Positions 1 to 7,299 of a DNA stretch of 10,317 nucleotides are shown here, one piece after another (position 1 is the stretch's first letter; every line of letters begins with the position of its first letter). A model generated the notes under the pieces. It saw only the letters and a list, made by a program, of their open reading frames with translations, made no database searches and was not told the DNA's origin. This stretch comes from Victivallales bacterium. GTDB taxonomy: Bacteria; Verrucomicrobiota; Lentisphaeria; Oligosphaerales; Oligosphaeraceae. The stretch is taken from positions 1-10,317 of the forward strand of contig CAAGMX010000102.1 of assembly GCA_900771165.1 (NCBI GenBank), written 5' to 3'. A program made the position numbers and the translations under genes.

Positions 1-40
1 GCTATGGTGACTGGAGTTCAGACGTGTGCTCTTCCGATCT
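1..40. other. Sequencing adapter left on the contig end (not genomic)
   Basis: Positions 7-40 are identical, as far as I can recall it, to the 34-base Illumina TruSeq read-2 (multiplexing) adapter, from GTGACTGGAG to CTCTTCCGATCT. In the P7 adapter the index lies directly before this sequence, so GCTATG at 1-6 is probably the end of an i7 index. Read on the - strand, the segment gives the well-known adapter-derived peptide RSEEHTSELQSP. Genomic sequence starts at 41. Anything translated across 1-40, including an apparent GTG start at 26, is artefact. Confidence 0.97.
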
Positions 41-2878
41 GAGGATCCGGAGTATGCGGTCATCACCTATCTGGCGGACGATGTGGCCTACCTCTACATC
101 AACGGGCAGTACTGCGGCAAGAACGAGACCTGGCAGGTGCCCCAGCGGGCCGACCTCACCCATGTGCTGAAGAAGGGGCGGAACGTGATGAAGATCCGGG
201 TCTACAACGGCGAACAGGCCGCAGGCTTTGCCGCCGACGTCTATGTCCGCGCCGGGGGGAAGGACTACACCTTCGACACCGATGAGTCCTGGCGCTGCGA
301 ATCCAAGACGAACCAGCCCCACTCCATTCCCGAAGTGGTGGACGAGCCGGTGGTGGTTCTGGGCAATCCCCACGTCACCGCCCCCTGGAAGAACGGGGCC
401 GCCTACCGGTACGCCGGCCCCCGGGGCGTCCTGGCCCTGGAGGGAGACCCCGCCCCCGGCAGCTTCTCCGCCAAGGTGGTGACCCTGCCTCCCGAACCCA
501 TCTCCAGCCTCCGGCTCACCTTCACCGACACCCAGGAGAAAAATCCGCCCCGGGAATATCTCCTCCCCCTCACCCCGGAATCCTCCCAGTGGAACGTGGG
601 GGACACCCTCACCTTCTCCTATCCCCTCCCTCCCCTGGAAGAGGGCACATACCGCATCACCGCCAACGATGACTACCTGGGCATCCAGAACGAACGCCCC
701 CTGGGCACCCTGACGGCCCCGCCACGCCCCGCCACTTCCTTCCAGCAGGCCACCTTCCAGCAGGTGGGCACACGCCCCAGAATCTTCCTGGGAGACCAGG
801 AGGTGTCTCCCTGCTTCTGGCACGCCATCGACATGATCCGGAACCGCCGCTTCCAGGAAATGCCCCTGGCTCCCCGGGCTGGCATCCAGAACTACCGCCT
901 GGTCCTGGATCTGAAGGAAGCCTGGGTTTCCCCGGAGGAGATTGACTACAGCAAGATGGAGGAGGCGGTGGACGCCATGCTGGCCGCCTGCCCCGAGGCC
1001 GTCTTCGCCCTCCACATCAACATCCAGATGCCCAACTGGTGGCTGGATCAGAATCCCGACCAGGTCTGCACCTTCGCCGACGGCTCCCGCACCGGCGCCG
1101 ACCGCTATATGCAGAGCCTGGCCTCCCGGAAGTGGGTGGAGGACGCCTCCCAGGCCATCCGCCAGACCATCCGCTACCTGGGGGGACGCTCCTACGCCTG
1201 CCGCCTCTGGGGCATCTCCATCGCGGAAGGCCACAACGGAGAATGGTTCTGGCCCGTCACGGACAGCCGTCAGAACTACTCCTGGGGCGGCTACAACCGA
1301 TGCGACCAGGAATATTTCCGGGAGCATCTCCGCCGGAAGTACGGGACGGACCAGCAGCTCCAGAAGGCCTGGCACAATCCCGCCGTCACCCTGGACGACC
1401 TCCCCGAACTCCCCCATTGGAAGACCGCCAGCCAGGCCACCCTGGGAATCCTCCGGGATCCCGCCAAGGAACAGCCCCTCATGGACTGGCTGGAATCCCG
1501 GAACGAAGCCCTGGGAGAGGCCATCTGCGACTTCGCCAGGGCCATCAAGGAGGAATCCCAGGGAAAACTCCTCGTGGGATTCTACTACGGCTACCTCACA
1601 GAGCTGGGATGCAACGGCTATCTCCAGCTGCCTCTGGTGGGCCACAACGGTCTCCACAGAGTCCTCCAGTCCCCCGATGTGGATTTCCTCGGCGCACCCT
1701 CCCGCTATACCTACCGGAAGACCGGGGACGCCGACGGCATCATGCACCCCTGGACCACTCTCTCCCTCCACGGCATCGTCACCTACAACGAGATGGACTA
1801 CCGCACGGCCTACTGCCGGCTTCCCGAGGCCAACACCATGCGGCACTATGTGGCCCAGGCCTCCACCGCCTATGAGAGCGTGGGGCAGCTCAACCGCTCC
1901 TTTGCCATGAATCTGGCCACCGGCATCGCCGGATACTGGTACGACCTCACCGCCGGTGAATTCTACGAGCCCGCCCTCCTGGATTTGATGCGGGAGCATT
2001 CCCGCATCTGGGAGAGCCTGCCCCCGGTGCAAGGCACCACCCCCTGCCAGGTGGCCATCCTGGGCAACGTGGACAGCACCTACTGCACCACGCCCCCGGA
2101 TGCCCAGGGCGTCTTCACCCACGCCATCGAGGGAATCTTCGGGCTGATGAACCAGCTGGCCATCCCCTTCGACAGCCTCCTGCTGGAGGATCTGCTGGAA
2201 CCCGGCCTCCCCACGCCCCCCCGGAAACTCTACATTGTCCTTCCCACCCTGGTGCTCACCCAGGAGCAGCGGGAGGGCCTCCTGGCCCGCTTCGCCCAGG
2301 AGAAGGCCACGGTGGTCTGGCTCTACGCCGCCGGCGCCTCCTATCCCGGCGCCGCCCCCTCCCCGGACAGCAACGGGGATTTCCTGGGATTGCGCACCCT
2401 CCTGCTGGCAAAAAAGTTCCGCCCCGTGGCCCTCACGGGCCCGGAATTCGGGGAAATCCGCTGCGAGAACCGAGCCGCCTCCCAACCCTGGTTCGTCCCC
2501 GTGGACGGCTACCACCAGGCCGTGGCCGCCGATGACCAGGGAAATCCCTGGGTGGTCCGCAAGGAAATCGACGGCGCCACCCACTACTACTCCGCCCTGA
2601 TGAACCTCCCCGCGGAATTCTACCGGGTCCTCCTCCAGGAAACCGGCATCCACCAGTATGCCGACAACCAGGACAATGACCAGTTCTGGATCGGCAACGA
2701 CATCCTCTGCCTCTATGCCAGAAAGGGCGGCACAAAAACCCTCCGCCTTCCCCCCGGCACCACGGCAAAAGCCATCCTGGGCCCCTTCACGGGAACCCTC
2801 ACCCCCGACGACAACTCCTTCCCGGCCCTCCCGGGAATGGCCTACGGATTCCTCCTCCAGGAGGATCCCCGGCACTAG
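41..2878 (+). CDS. Beta-galactosidase-like glycoside hydrolase (clan GH-A, GH42-like), 5' truncated
   Basis: Probably hydrolyses a beta-linked glycoside; the substrate cannot be read from sequence. The frame is open from the first genomic base, so the true start and any signal peptide are lost. Residues here count from the artefactual GTG at 26, of which the first five come from adapter. About 15-75 resembles a beta-sandwich sugar-binding domain (LYINGQYCG, VMKIRVYNG). About 250-660 looks like a (beta/alpha)8 barrel, with candidate acid/base Glu401 in WGISIAEGHNGEW and candidate nucleophile Glu589 in VTYNEMDYRT. About 670-800 resembles the Rossmann-like GH42 trimerisation domain, followed by a C-terminal beta domain to 950. 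Ala400 precedes the putative acid/base where clan GH-A usually has Asn. The gene ends at TAG and is followed by a terminator, so it is separate from the downstream operon. The fold is fairly secure; the family number and catalytic residues were aligned by eye only. Confidence 0.8.
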   Translation, partial: EDPEYAVITYLADDVAYLYINGQYCGKNETWQVPQRADLTHVLKKGRNVMKIRVYNGEQAAGFAADVYVRAGGKDYTFDTDESWRCESKTNQPHSIPEVVDEPVVVLGNPHVTAPWKNGAAYRYAGPRGVLALEGDPAPGSFSAKVVTLPPEPISSLRLTFTDTQEKNPPREYLLPLTPESSQWNVGDTLTFSYPLPPLEEGTYRITANDDYLGIQNERPLGTLTAPPRPATSFQQATFQQVGTRPRIFLGDQEVSPCFWHAIDMIRNRRFQEMPLAPRAGIQNYRLVLDLKEAWVSPEEIDYSKMEEAVDAMLAACPEAVFALHINIQMPNWWLDQNPDQVCTFADGSRTGADRYMQSLASRKWVEDASQAIRQTIRYLGGRSYACRLWGISIAEGHNGEWFWPVTDSRQNYSWGGYNRCDQEYFREHLRRKYGTDQQLQKAWHNPAVTLDDLPELPHWKTASQATLGILRDPAKEQPLMDWLESRNEALGEAICDFARAIKEESQGKLLVGFYYGYLTELGCNGYLQLPLVGHNGLHRVLQSPDVDFLGAPSRYTYRKTGDADGIMHPWTTLSLHGIVTYNEMDYRTAYCRLPEANTMRHYVAQASTAYESVGQLNRSFAMNLATGIAGYWYDLTAGEFYEPALLDLMREHSRIWESLPPVQGTTPCQVAILGNVDSTYCTTPPDAQGVFTHAIEGIFGLMNQLAIPFDSLLLEDLLEPGLPTPPRKLYIVLPTLVLTQEQREGLLARFAQEKATVVWLYAAGASYPGAAPSPDSNGDFLGLRTLLLAKKFRPVALTGPEFGEIRCENRAASQPWFVPVDGYHQAVAADDQGNPWVVRKEIDGATHYYSALMNLPAEFYRVLLQETGIHQYADNQDNDQFWIGNDILCLYARKGGTKTLRLPPGTTAKAILGPFTGTLTPDDNSFPALPGMAYGFLLQEDPRH

Positions 2879-2884
2879 CCCTCT

Positions 2885-2909
2885 CCCCTCTCCCCCAAAA
2901 CGAGAGGGG
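2885..2909 (+). terminator. GC-rich hairpin just after the glycoside hydrolase stop
   Basis: CCCCTCTC (2885-2892) pairs perfectly with GAGAGGGG (2902-2909) across a 9-base loop, starting 6 bases after the stop codon. It is followed by C-rich sequence, not a T-run, so alone it is a weak intrinsic terminator. It may instead protect the mRNA 3' end or work with the next hairpin. Confidence 0.45.
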
Positions 2910-2928
2910 CCCCGCCCCCCCCGAAAGG

Positions 2929-2949
2929 AAAAACGGGAGGCCGTTTTTT
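2929..2949 (+). terminator. Rho-independent terminator of the glycoside hydrolase gene
   Basis: AAAAACGG (2929-2936), loop GAGG (2937-2940) and CCGTTTTT (2941-2948) form an 8-bp stem that runs into a six-T tract at 2944-2949. The A-tract/stem/T-tract arrangement is close to symmetric, so it could also end transcription arriving from the right. It separates the hydrolase from the SPFH operon. Only three of the pairs are G-C, so strength is uncertain. Confidence 0.65.
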
Positions 2950-2963
2950 CCCTCCTCGCCTAC

Positions 2964-3005
2964 GGAAATCCGGGATATATTACTCTCTCTGTTTCCCGGA
3001 TTTCC
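2964..3005. promoter_or_regulatory. Perfect 12-bp inverted repeat ahead of the SPFH operon (putative operator or leader hairpin)
   Basis: GGAAATCCGGGA (2964-2975) is exactly repeated in inverse as TCCCGGATTTCC (2994-3005), with an 18-base spacer that is AT-rich at its start. The right arm ends 26 bases before the ATG at 3032. No T-run follows, so it is not an ordinary terminator. The spacer holds TATATT (2976-2981), one mismatch from a -10 box, but I see no -35 box at the right distance. It could be a dimeric regulator site over the promoter, or a 5'-UTR hairpin. The symmetry is certain; the role is inferred. Confidence 0.5.
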
Positions 3006-3031
3006 CTTGTATTCGCGTTCTTCTATCCCCC

Positions 3032-4987
3032 ATGAGAAAAGAAATCAGTTATCGTCCCCGGAACCTGGCATTTGCCGTGGCATGCAGCGGCATCCTTTTT
3101 CTGGTGGTGGGTCTCTTCCTGGCGCAGTCCGGCCATGCCAAGGCCATGACGCCCGCCTGCATCTCCGCCGTGGTGACCGCCTTCATGGGCCTGCTGGCCG
3201 CCGGACGGGTGATCTTTGAACGGCGGCAGCGCCAGGAGGAACGGGATGCGGCGGAATATCACCGCCAGCACGGCTCCACCGAATTGTTCGGGGACGCCGA
3301 CGAGGCTGTGCGCCTGGCCACCCGGGCCAACCAGCAGTTCACCAAGTATTTCATCCCCGTGGCCACCATCGTCATCGGCGTCTCCCTGGGCCTGGTGGTG
3401 CTGAACCGCTGGATCTCCCTCCGCTATCTGGATTACCAGTATACCGTCCAGAACCCCCTCTCCCTGGCCATCCTGGCCTTCTGCTGCTGCATCGCCACCC
3501 TGGTGGCCGGCAGCTTCTTCATCGGTGTCTCCCGGGAATCCGGCTGCCGCTGGATCCGCCCCGGCGCCGCCTGGCTCCTGCTGACGGGATTCCTCTTCCT
3601 CCTGGGCAGCTTCATCTACTTCTGCCGCCACTTCCAGCGCTTCCAGGAAAGCATGGACCGCTCCCTCTCCAAGGCCGGCCTCATCGTTCTGGCCGTGCTG
3701 GCGGCGGAGATGGTCCTCTCCTTCGTCATCGAATTCTACCGTCCCCGGATGCCCAACGAGGAGGAGCGCCCTCTGCCGGAAAGCCGCCTTCTCTCCCTCT
3801 TCACCGAGCCGGGAAGCATGGCCCGCAATGTGGCCAATTCCCTGGACTACCAGTTCGGATTCCGGGTCTCCGACGCCTGGTTCTACCACTTCCTGGAACG
3901 CACCATCGTCCCCCTCTTCATGATCATGGTCCTGGCCTTCTGGCTGATGACCTGCATCGTGGTGGTGGACTCCTCCGAAACCGCCCTCCGGGAACGCTTC
4001 GGCAGAGTCATCGACGCCGAACCCGTGGGCCCCGGCGTCTACTTCAAGTTCCCCTACCCCTTCGAGCATTTCTACCGCTTCTCCTCCGACAAGGTCCAGG
4101 AACTCACCATCGGCGGCCATGACGAGGAGGAAGAACCCCATGCCCCCGCCCCCAAGGACGACGGCCACGGCCATGGCCACGGCCAGGAGGAGGAGCGGAA
4201 TGACGCCGTCATTCTCTGGAATGTCAAGGAAGACCATGCCGACGAAGGCCACTTCCTGGTGGGCGCCAAGAACGTGGAGCGCCTGGAACTCTCCATCCAG
4301 GCCACTGGCCAGCAGATGGGACAGCAGGGCGTGGGCCTCTTCAGCGCCCATATCCCCCTCTTCTTCCGGGTGAAGGATCTCTACGACTACGCCTACAAGA
4401 ACCGGAATGCGTCGGATATCCTGAAGAATCTGGCCCAGCGCGAACTGCTCCAGTACTTCATCCAGTGCGACTGGGCCAATCTTCTGGGCCCCGGACGGGG
4501 CGAGGCCATGGTGGTGCTGAAGGACAGGATCCAGGCCGCCGCCGATGAGCTGGAACTGGGAGTGGAGGTGGTCTTTGTGGCCCTCACGGGCATCCATCCC
4601 CCCTTCGGCGTGGGAGAATCCTTCGACCGCATCACCAGCGCCACCGTGGACCGGAAAAAGATGGTCCAGGACGCCCGCACCGTGGCCAACAGCAACCTGA
4701 TCATCTCCCAGTCCATCCAGCGCCAGATCCTCAACGAGGCCAGCGCCTACAAGGAAACCCAGGTGGTCTCCGCCCGGGCCGACGCCCAGCGCTATGCAGG
4801 ACAGCTCCTCTGCTACCGCGCCGCCCCACGCCAGTATATGCTCAACAGCTACTATGATGTCTTCCTCTCCGAGGGAGACGCCGTCCGAAAGTTTGTCATC
4901 ACGGGCAACGCCGCCGACCAGGTCCTCTGGCTGAATCTGGACCGCAAGGTGAAAAACGGCCTCCTGGATCTGAACCTCTCCGAATAG
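3032..4987 (+). CDS. Polytopic SPFH/Band 7 (HflK-like) protein with His-rich acidic insert
   Basis: A 651-residue inner-membrane protein. About seven hydrophobic segments come first (roughly 11-31, 41-60, 106-126, 142-166, 178-197, 214-234, 291-313), then an SPFH domain from about 312 (SSETALRERFGRV, GPGVYFKFPYPFEHF) to about 535 and a helical tail. Classical HflK is about 420 residues with one membrane segment, so the polytopic N-terminus is a large addition. Residues 363-389 interrupt the domain with an acidic, His-rich stretch (HDEEEEPH, GHGHGHG) that could bind divalent metal. C151-C153 are three consecutive cysteines inside a membrane segment. It is first of five close, co-directional genes and probably helps build an SPFH assembly with the next two. 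ATG 3032 has no Shine-Dalgarno but is the first in-frame start and leads into a membrane segment. SPFH membership is secure; its function here is unknown. Confidence 0.85.
   Translation: MRKEISYRPRNLAFAVACSGILFLVVGLFLAQSGHAKAMTPACISAVVTAFMGLLAAGRVIFERRQRQEERDAAEYHRQHGSTELFGDADEAVRLATRANQQFTKYFIPVATIVIGVSLGLVVLNRWISLRYLDYQYTVQNPLSLAILAFCCCIATLVAGSFFIGVSRESGCRWIRPGAAWLLLTGFLFLLGSFIYFCRHFQRFQESMDRSLSKAGLIVLAVLAAEMVLSFVIEFYRPRMPNEEERPLPESRLLSLFTEPGSMARNVANSLDYQFGFRVSDAWFYHFLERTIVPLFMIMVLAFWLMTCIVVVDSSETALRERFGRVIDAEPVGPGVYFKFPYPFEHFYRFSSDKVQELTIGGHDEEEEPHAPAPKDDGHGHGHGQEEERNDAVILWNVKEDHADEGHFLVGAKNVERLELSIQATGQQMGQQGVGLFSAHIPLFFRVKDLYDYAYKNRNASDILKNLAQRELLQYFIQCDWANLLGPGRGEAMVVLKDRIQAAADELELGVEVVFVALTGIHPPFGVGESFDRITSATVDRKKMVQDARTVANSNLIISQSIQRQILNEASAYKETQVVSARADAQRYAGQLLCYRAAPRQYMLNSYYDVFLSEGDAVRKFVITGNAADQVLWLNLDRKVKNGLLDLNLSE
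4163..4184 (+). repeat. Short GGCCAC/GGCCAT tandem repeat coding the Gly-His run
   Basis: GGCCAC, GGCCAT, GGCCAC and a final GGCC make three and a half 6-base units encoding alternating Gly and His in the insert of the first SPFH protein. The unit is in frame, so slippage would change the number of His residues without breaking the gene. The segment is also nearly palindromic. Confidence 0.6.
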
Positions 4988-5048
4988 GCCGCCCCACGCC
5001 CGCCCACCCCCTTCTCATTCACGCCCACCCCTCTCCCCTGATACGACA

Positions 5049-5984
5049 ATGAAAGACGACACGCAGAAGAAGACGATGACGAAACACTGGCCAGTGGTGC
5101 TCCTGGCCCTGCTGGTGGTAGCCATCTTCCTGGTGGTTATGGTCACCTTCCAGGTGAAGGAAACCGAATACGCCCTCCTGAAGACCTACTCCGGAGAACT
5201 GGTGGAATACGGAAGCGGACTCCATTTCCGCTGGCCCTTCGTCAACTCCATCTGGCGCCACGACAAGCGCATCCAGTGCTATGAACTGGCCGTGGGCCAT
5301 GACGAACAGTACATGACCAGCGACAACCAGCAGATCGTCATCTCCACCTACGTCCTCTGGAAGGTGGGTGACCCCAAGACCTTCCTCCGCTCCCTGGATT
5401 CCACCGAGGCCGCCGAGCGGAAGCTCTCCGACGAGGTCCGGGGCGCCCGCTCCGCCGTCATCTCCCGCTACGCATTCTCCGACATGGTCAGCGAAAAGGA
5501 CGGCACCAGCCTCCTCTCCCGCATCGAGGACGAGATGCGCCTGGCCATCCACGACAGCGTGCTGAAGCAGTTCGGCATTGACATCGTCCGCATCGGCTTC
5601 CGCCAGCTGGGCTTCCCCGCCGCCGTCACCCAGAACATCTTCGCCGCCATGGTCTCCGAGCGGGAGGCCAAGGCCAAGCGCTTCGAGGTGGAGGGTCAGG
5701 CGGAGGCGGAGCGCATCCGCAGCGACGCCAACACCGAAGCCCAGAAGATGCTGGCCAAGGCCCAGGCCGAGGCCACCAAAATCCGCGGCGAAGGCGATGC
5801 CCAGGCCGCCGAGGCCTACCGGGTCTTCTCCCAGAACCCCGAATTGGCCAGCTTCCTGCGGAATCTGGATGCCCTGAAGGGAGCCCTGGGCGAAAAGGAC
5901 ACCCTTATCCTGGACACCACCACCGCACCCTTCAACCTGCTGACCCCCCAGGCCCTGGATACCCTCCAGAACAATCAGCAGTAG
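5049..5984 (+). CDS. HflC-like SPFH/Band 7 membrane protein
   Basis: At 311 residues it has the usual HflC size and layout: a short basic N-terminus, one membrane anchor (about 14-33), an SPFH domain (about 34-200, with YALLKTYSGELVEYGSGLHF and LWKVGDPKTFLRSLDSTE) and a long Ala/Glu/Arg coiled coil (about 203-260: EREAKAKRFEVEGQAEAERI). A conserved-looking tail follows (FLRNLDALKGAL, TLILDT). In Escherichia coli, HflC forms a cage with HflK that modulates FtsH; no FtsH gene is visible here. It lies 61 bases after the first SPFH gene, with a C-rich gap showing no structure, and 22 bases before the third. ATG 5049 is used because it gives a typical N-terminus; ATG 5076 (Met10) is possible. Neither start has a clear ribosome binding site. 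The symbol hflC is withheld because orthology to the FtsH partner is unproven. Confidence 0.88.
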   Translation: MKDDTQKKTMTKHWPVVLLALLVVAIFLVVMVTFQVKETEYALLKTYSGELVEYGSGLHFRWPFVNSIWRHDKRIQCYELAVGHDEQYMTSDNQQIVISTYVLWKVGDPKTFLRSLDSTEAAERKLSDEVRGARSAVISRYAFSDMVSEKDGTSLLSRIEDEMRLAIHDSVLKQFGIDIVRIGFRQLGFPAAVTQNIFAAMVSEREAKAKRFEVEGQAEAERIRSDANTEAQKMLAKAQAEATKIRGEGDAQAAEAYRVFSQNPELASFLRNLDALKGALGEKDTLILDTTTAPFNLLTPQALDTLQNNQQ

Positions 5985-5991
5985 CCCGGCG

Positions 5992-5996
5992 GGAGG
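5992..5996 (+). promoter_or_regulatory. Shine-Dalgarno site of the third SPFH gene
   Basis: GGAGG, followed by AAAC, sits 10 bases before ATG 6007 in the 22-base gap after the HflC-like gene. It is the only clear Shine-Dalgarno among the five starts in the cluster and fixes this start. The other four are preceded by purine-poor leaders. Confidence 0.7.
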
Positions 5997-6006
5997 AAAC
6001 ATCACC

Positions 6007-7260
6007 ATGGAATCCCACCCCCAGCCCCCTCTCCCCGAGACCCCACAGGCCACGGGAATGGCAAGCCTGACCAGGATGCTCCGCATCCTCTTCTTCTGCT
6101 TCCTGACCCTCATCGCCGGCGTCTTCATCTACTACTTCATCTTCAGCGGAATCTTCCGGGTGGAGGAACAGTACGAAGCCATGCAGCTGCGCTTCGGTGT
6201 CCTCCAGAAGCACACCACCGACACCGGCGATTCCCCCATCCTCCAAAGCGGGAAATGGTACTGGTCCTATCCCTATCCGGTGGACGAAGTGATCCTGGTG
6301 CCCGCCAACAAATCCATCTCCGTCTCCACGGAAAACACCTTCAAGGCCTGGGTCAACCCCAGCGGCAACATGACCGGGGCCAGCGGCAGAGAGCTGCGCA
6401 ACGGAGTGGACGGATATCTGGTCTCCGGAGACATGCACATCTTCCATGCGGAATGGGTGGTCTCCTACCGGGTGGAGGATCCTGCCAGCTACTACCTGAA
6501 CTTCTACGACGACACCAATACCACCGCCGCCTTCTATCTGCCCTCCTCCGAACAGGTCAAGACCCAGGACAGACTCCGGGGACATGAGCTGATGATCCGG
6601 AATATGCTGGCGGATGCCGTGCTCTCCGAAACCGCCAACTGGACCACGGAGGACCTGATCCGCACCAGCCGCCTGATTCCCGACGACAAGGGCGGAGAGG
6701 TCACCGTGCGCCTGGAGGACCGGATCCGGGGCCGTCTGGCCAAGATTGTGGAGGAGGTGGGTCTGGGCATCCAACTGCAGACGGTGACCCTGGTGGGCAT
6801 CTACCAGCCCCCCGCAGCCGCCCTCCAGGCCTTCAACCAGGTCAATGCCAGCGAGCGCAACCGCCAGACCCTGGTGCAGAACGCCACGACCTACGCCAAC
6901 CAGGTGGTGGCCCAGGCCAACGCCGCCTGCGACCGCCTGATCAACGAGGCCAAGGCCTACCAGGAAACCGTGGTGGGCGAACTCCAGGCCCAGGCCCAGT
7001 ATTTCTCCTCCATCCAGGCGGAGTACGCCCAAAATCCCCGCTCCACCATCACTGTCCTGTATGCCAATGCCATCCGGGATATGCTCCGGGGTGTGCCCAA
7101 TAAGTACATCCTCCACCAGACCCCAGAAGGCACCACGCAGCAGCTCCGCCTCCAGATCTCCCAGATCCCCGAAGAACGGCAGCAGGCCACCACCACGGGA
7201 CAGGAGGCCTCCTACGCCCCCGCCTCCGCCCAGCCTACGGGAGACGCTCCCAGGGAATAA
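6007..7260 (+). CDS. HflK-like SPFH/Band 7 membrane protein
   Basis: At 417 residues it matches the size of HflK. It has a proline-rich N-terminus, one membrane segment (about 25-47), an SPFH domain (about 48-270, with YEAMQLRFGVL, WYWSYPYPVDEV, EWVVSYRVEDPASYYLNFYDD) and a helical region (about 275-345, NASERNRQ to AEYAQNP). A tail follows that resembles the HflK end (TVLYANAIRDMLRGVPNKYIL) and then a low-complexity Gln/Thr/Ala/Pro C-terminus. It most likely pairs with the HflC-like protein encoded 22 bases upstream. HflK/HflC normally enclose FtsH; here the next gene, 39 bases downstream, is a P-type ATPase. The loop at about 110-140 (WVNPSGNMTGASGREL) looks longer than in classical HflK. 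It differs enough from the first SPFH gene that recent duplication is unlikely. Confidence 0.87.
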   Translation: MESHPQPPLPETPQATGMASLTRMLRILFFCFLTLIAGVFIYYFIFSGIFRVEEQYEAMQLRFGVLQKHTTDTGDSPILQSGKWYWSYPYPVDEVILVPANKSISVSTENTFKAWVNPSGNMTGASGRELRNGVDGYLVSGDMHIFHAEWVVSYRVEDPASYYLNFYDDTNTTAAFYLPSSEQVKTQDRLRGHELMIRNMLADAVLSETANWTTEDLIRTSRLIPDDKGGEVTVRLEDRIRGRLAKIVEEVGLGIQLQTVTLVGIYQPPAAALQAFNQVNASERNRQTLVQNATTYANQVVAQANAACDRLINEAKAYQETVVGELQAQAQYFSSIQAEYAQNPRSTITVLYANAIRDMLRGVPNKYILHQTPEGTTQQLRLQISQIPEERQQATTTGQEASYAPASAQPTGDAPRE

Positions 7261-7299
7261 CGCCCACGCCCACGCCTTTCCACCGCCGCCATCCCCAGG

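Noticed and set aside
942..1910. A 322-codon + strand open frame, and a second at 1039-1875, inside the hydrolase
   Set aside because: Both are out-of-frame products of GC-rich codons, dominated by Pro, Ser, Thr, Arg and Ala, within a convincing barrel-domain gene.
2..2875. A 957-codon open frame on the - strand
   Set aside because: It is an antisense shadow of the glycoside hydrolase caused by the same codon bias. Its end is translated adapter (RSEEHTSELQSP).
3023..4597. A 524-codon open frame on the - strand opposite the first SPFH gene
   Set aside because: Its composition is low-complexity (Gly, Glu, Asp, His), it has no recognisable domain, and the opposite strand carries a clear SPFH protein.
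7261..7299. CGCCCACGCCCACG-type C-rich repeats, similar to those at 4988-5048
   Set aside because: They are short, imperfect and typical of C-rich gaps in this genome. No dyad symmetry or conserved spacing suggests a regulatory element.
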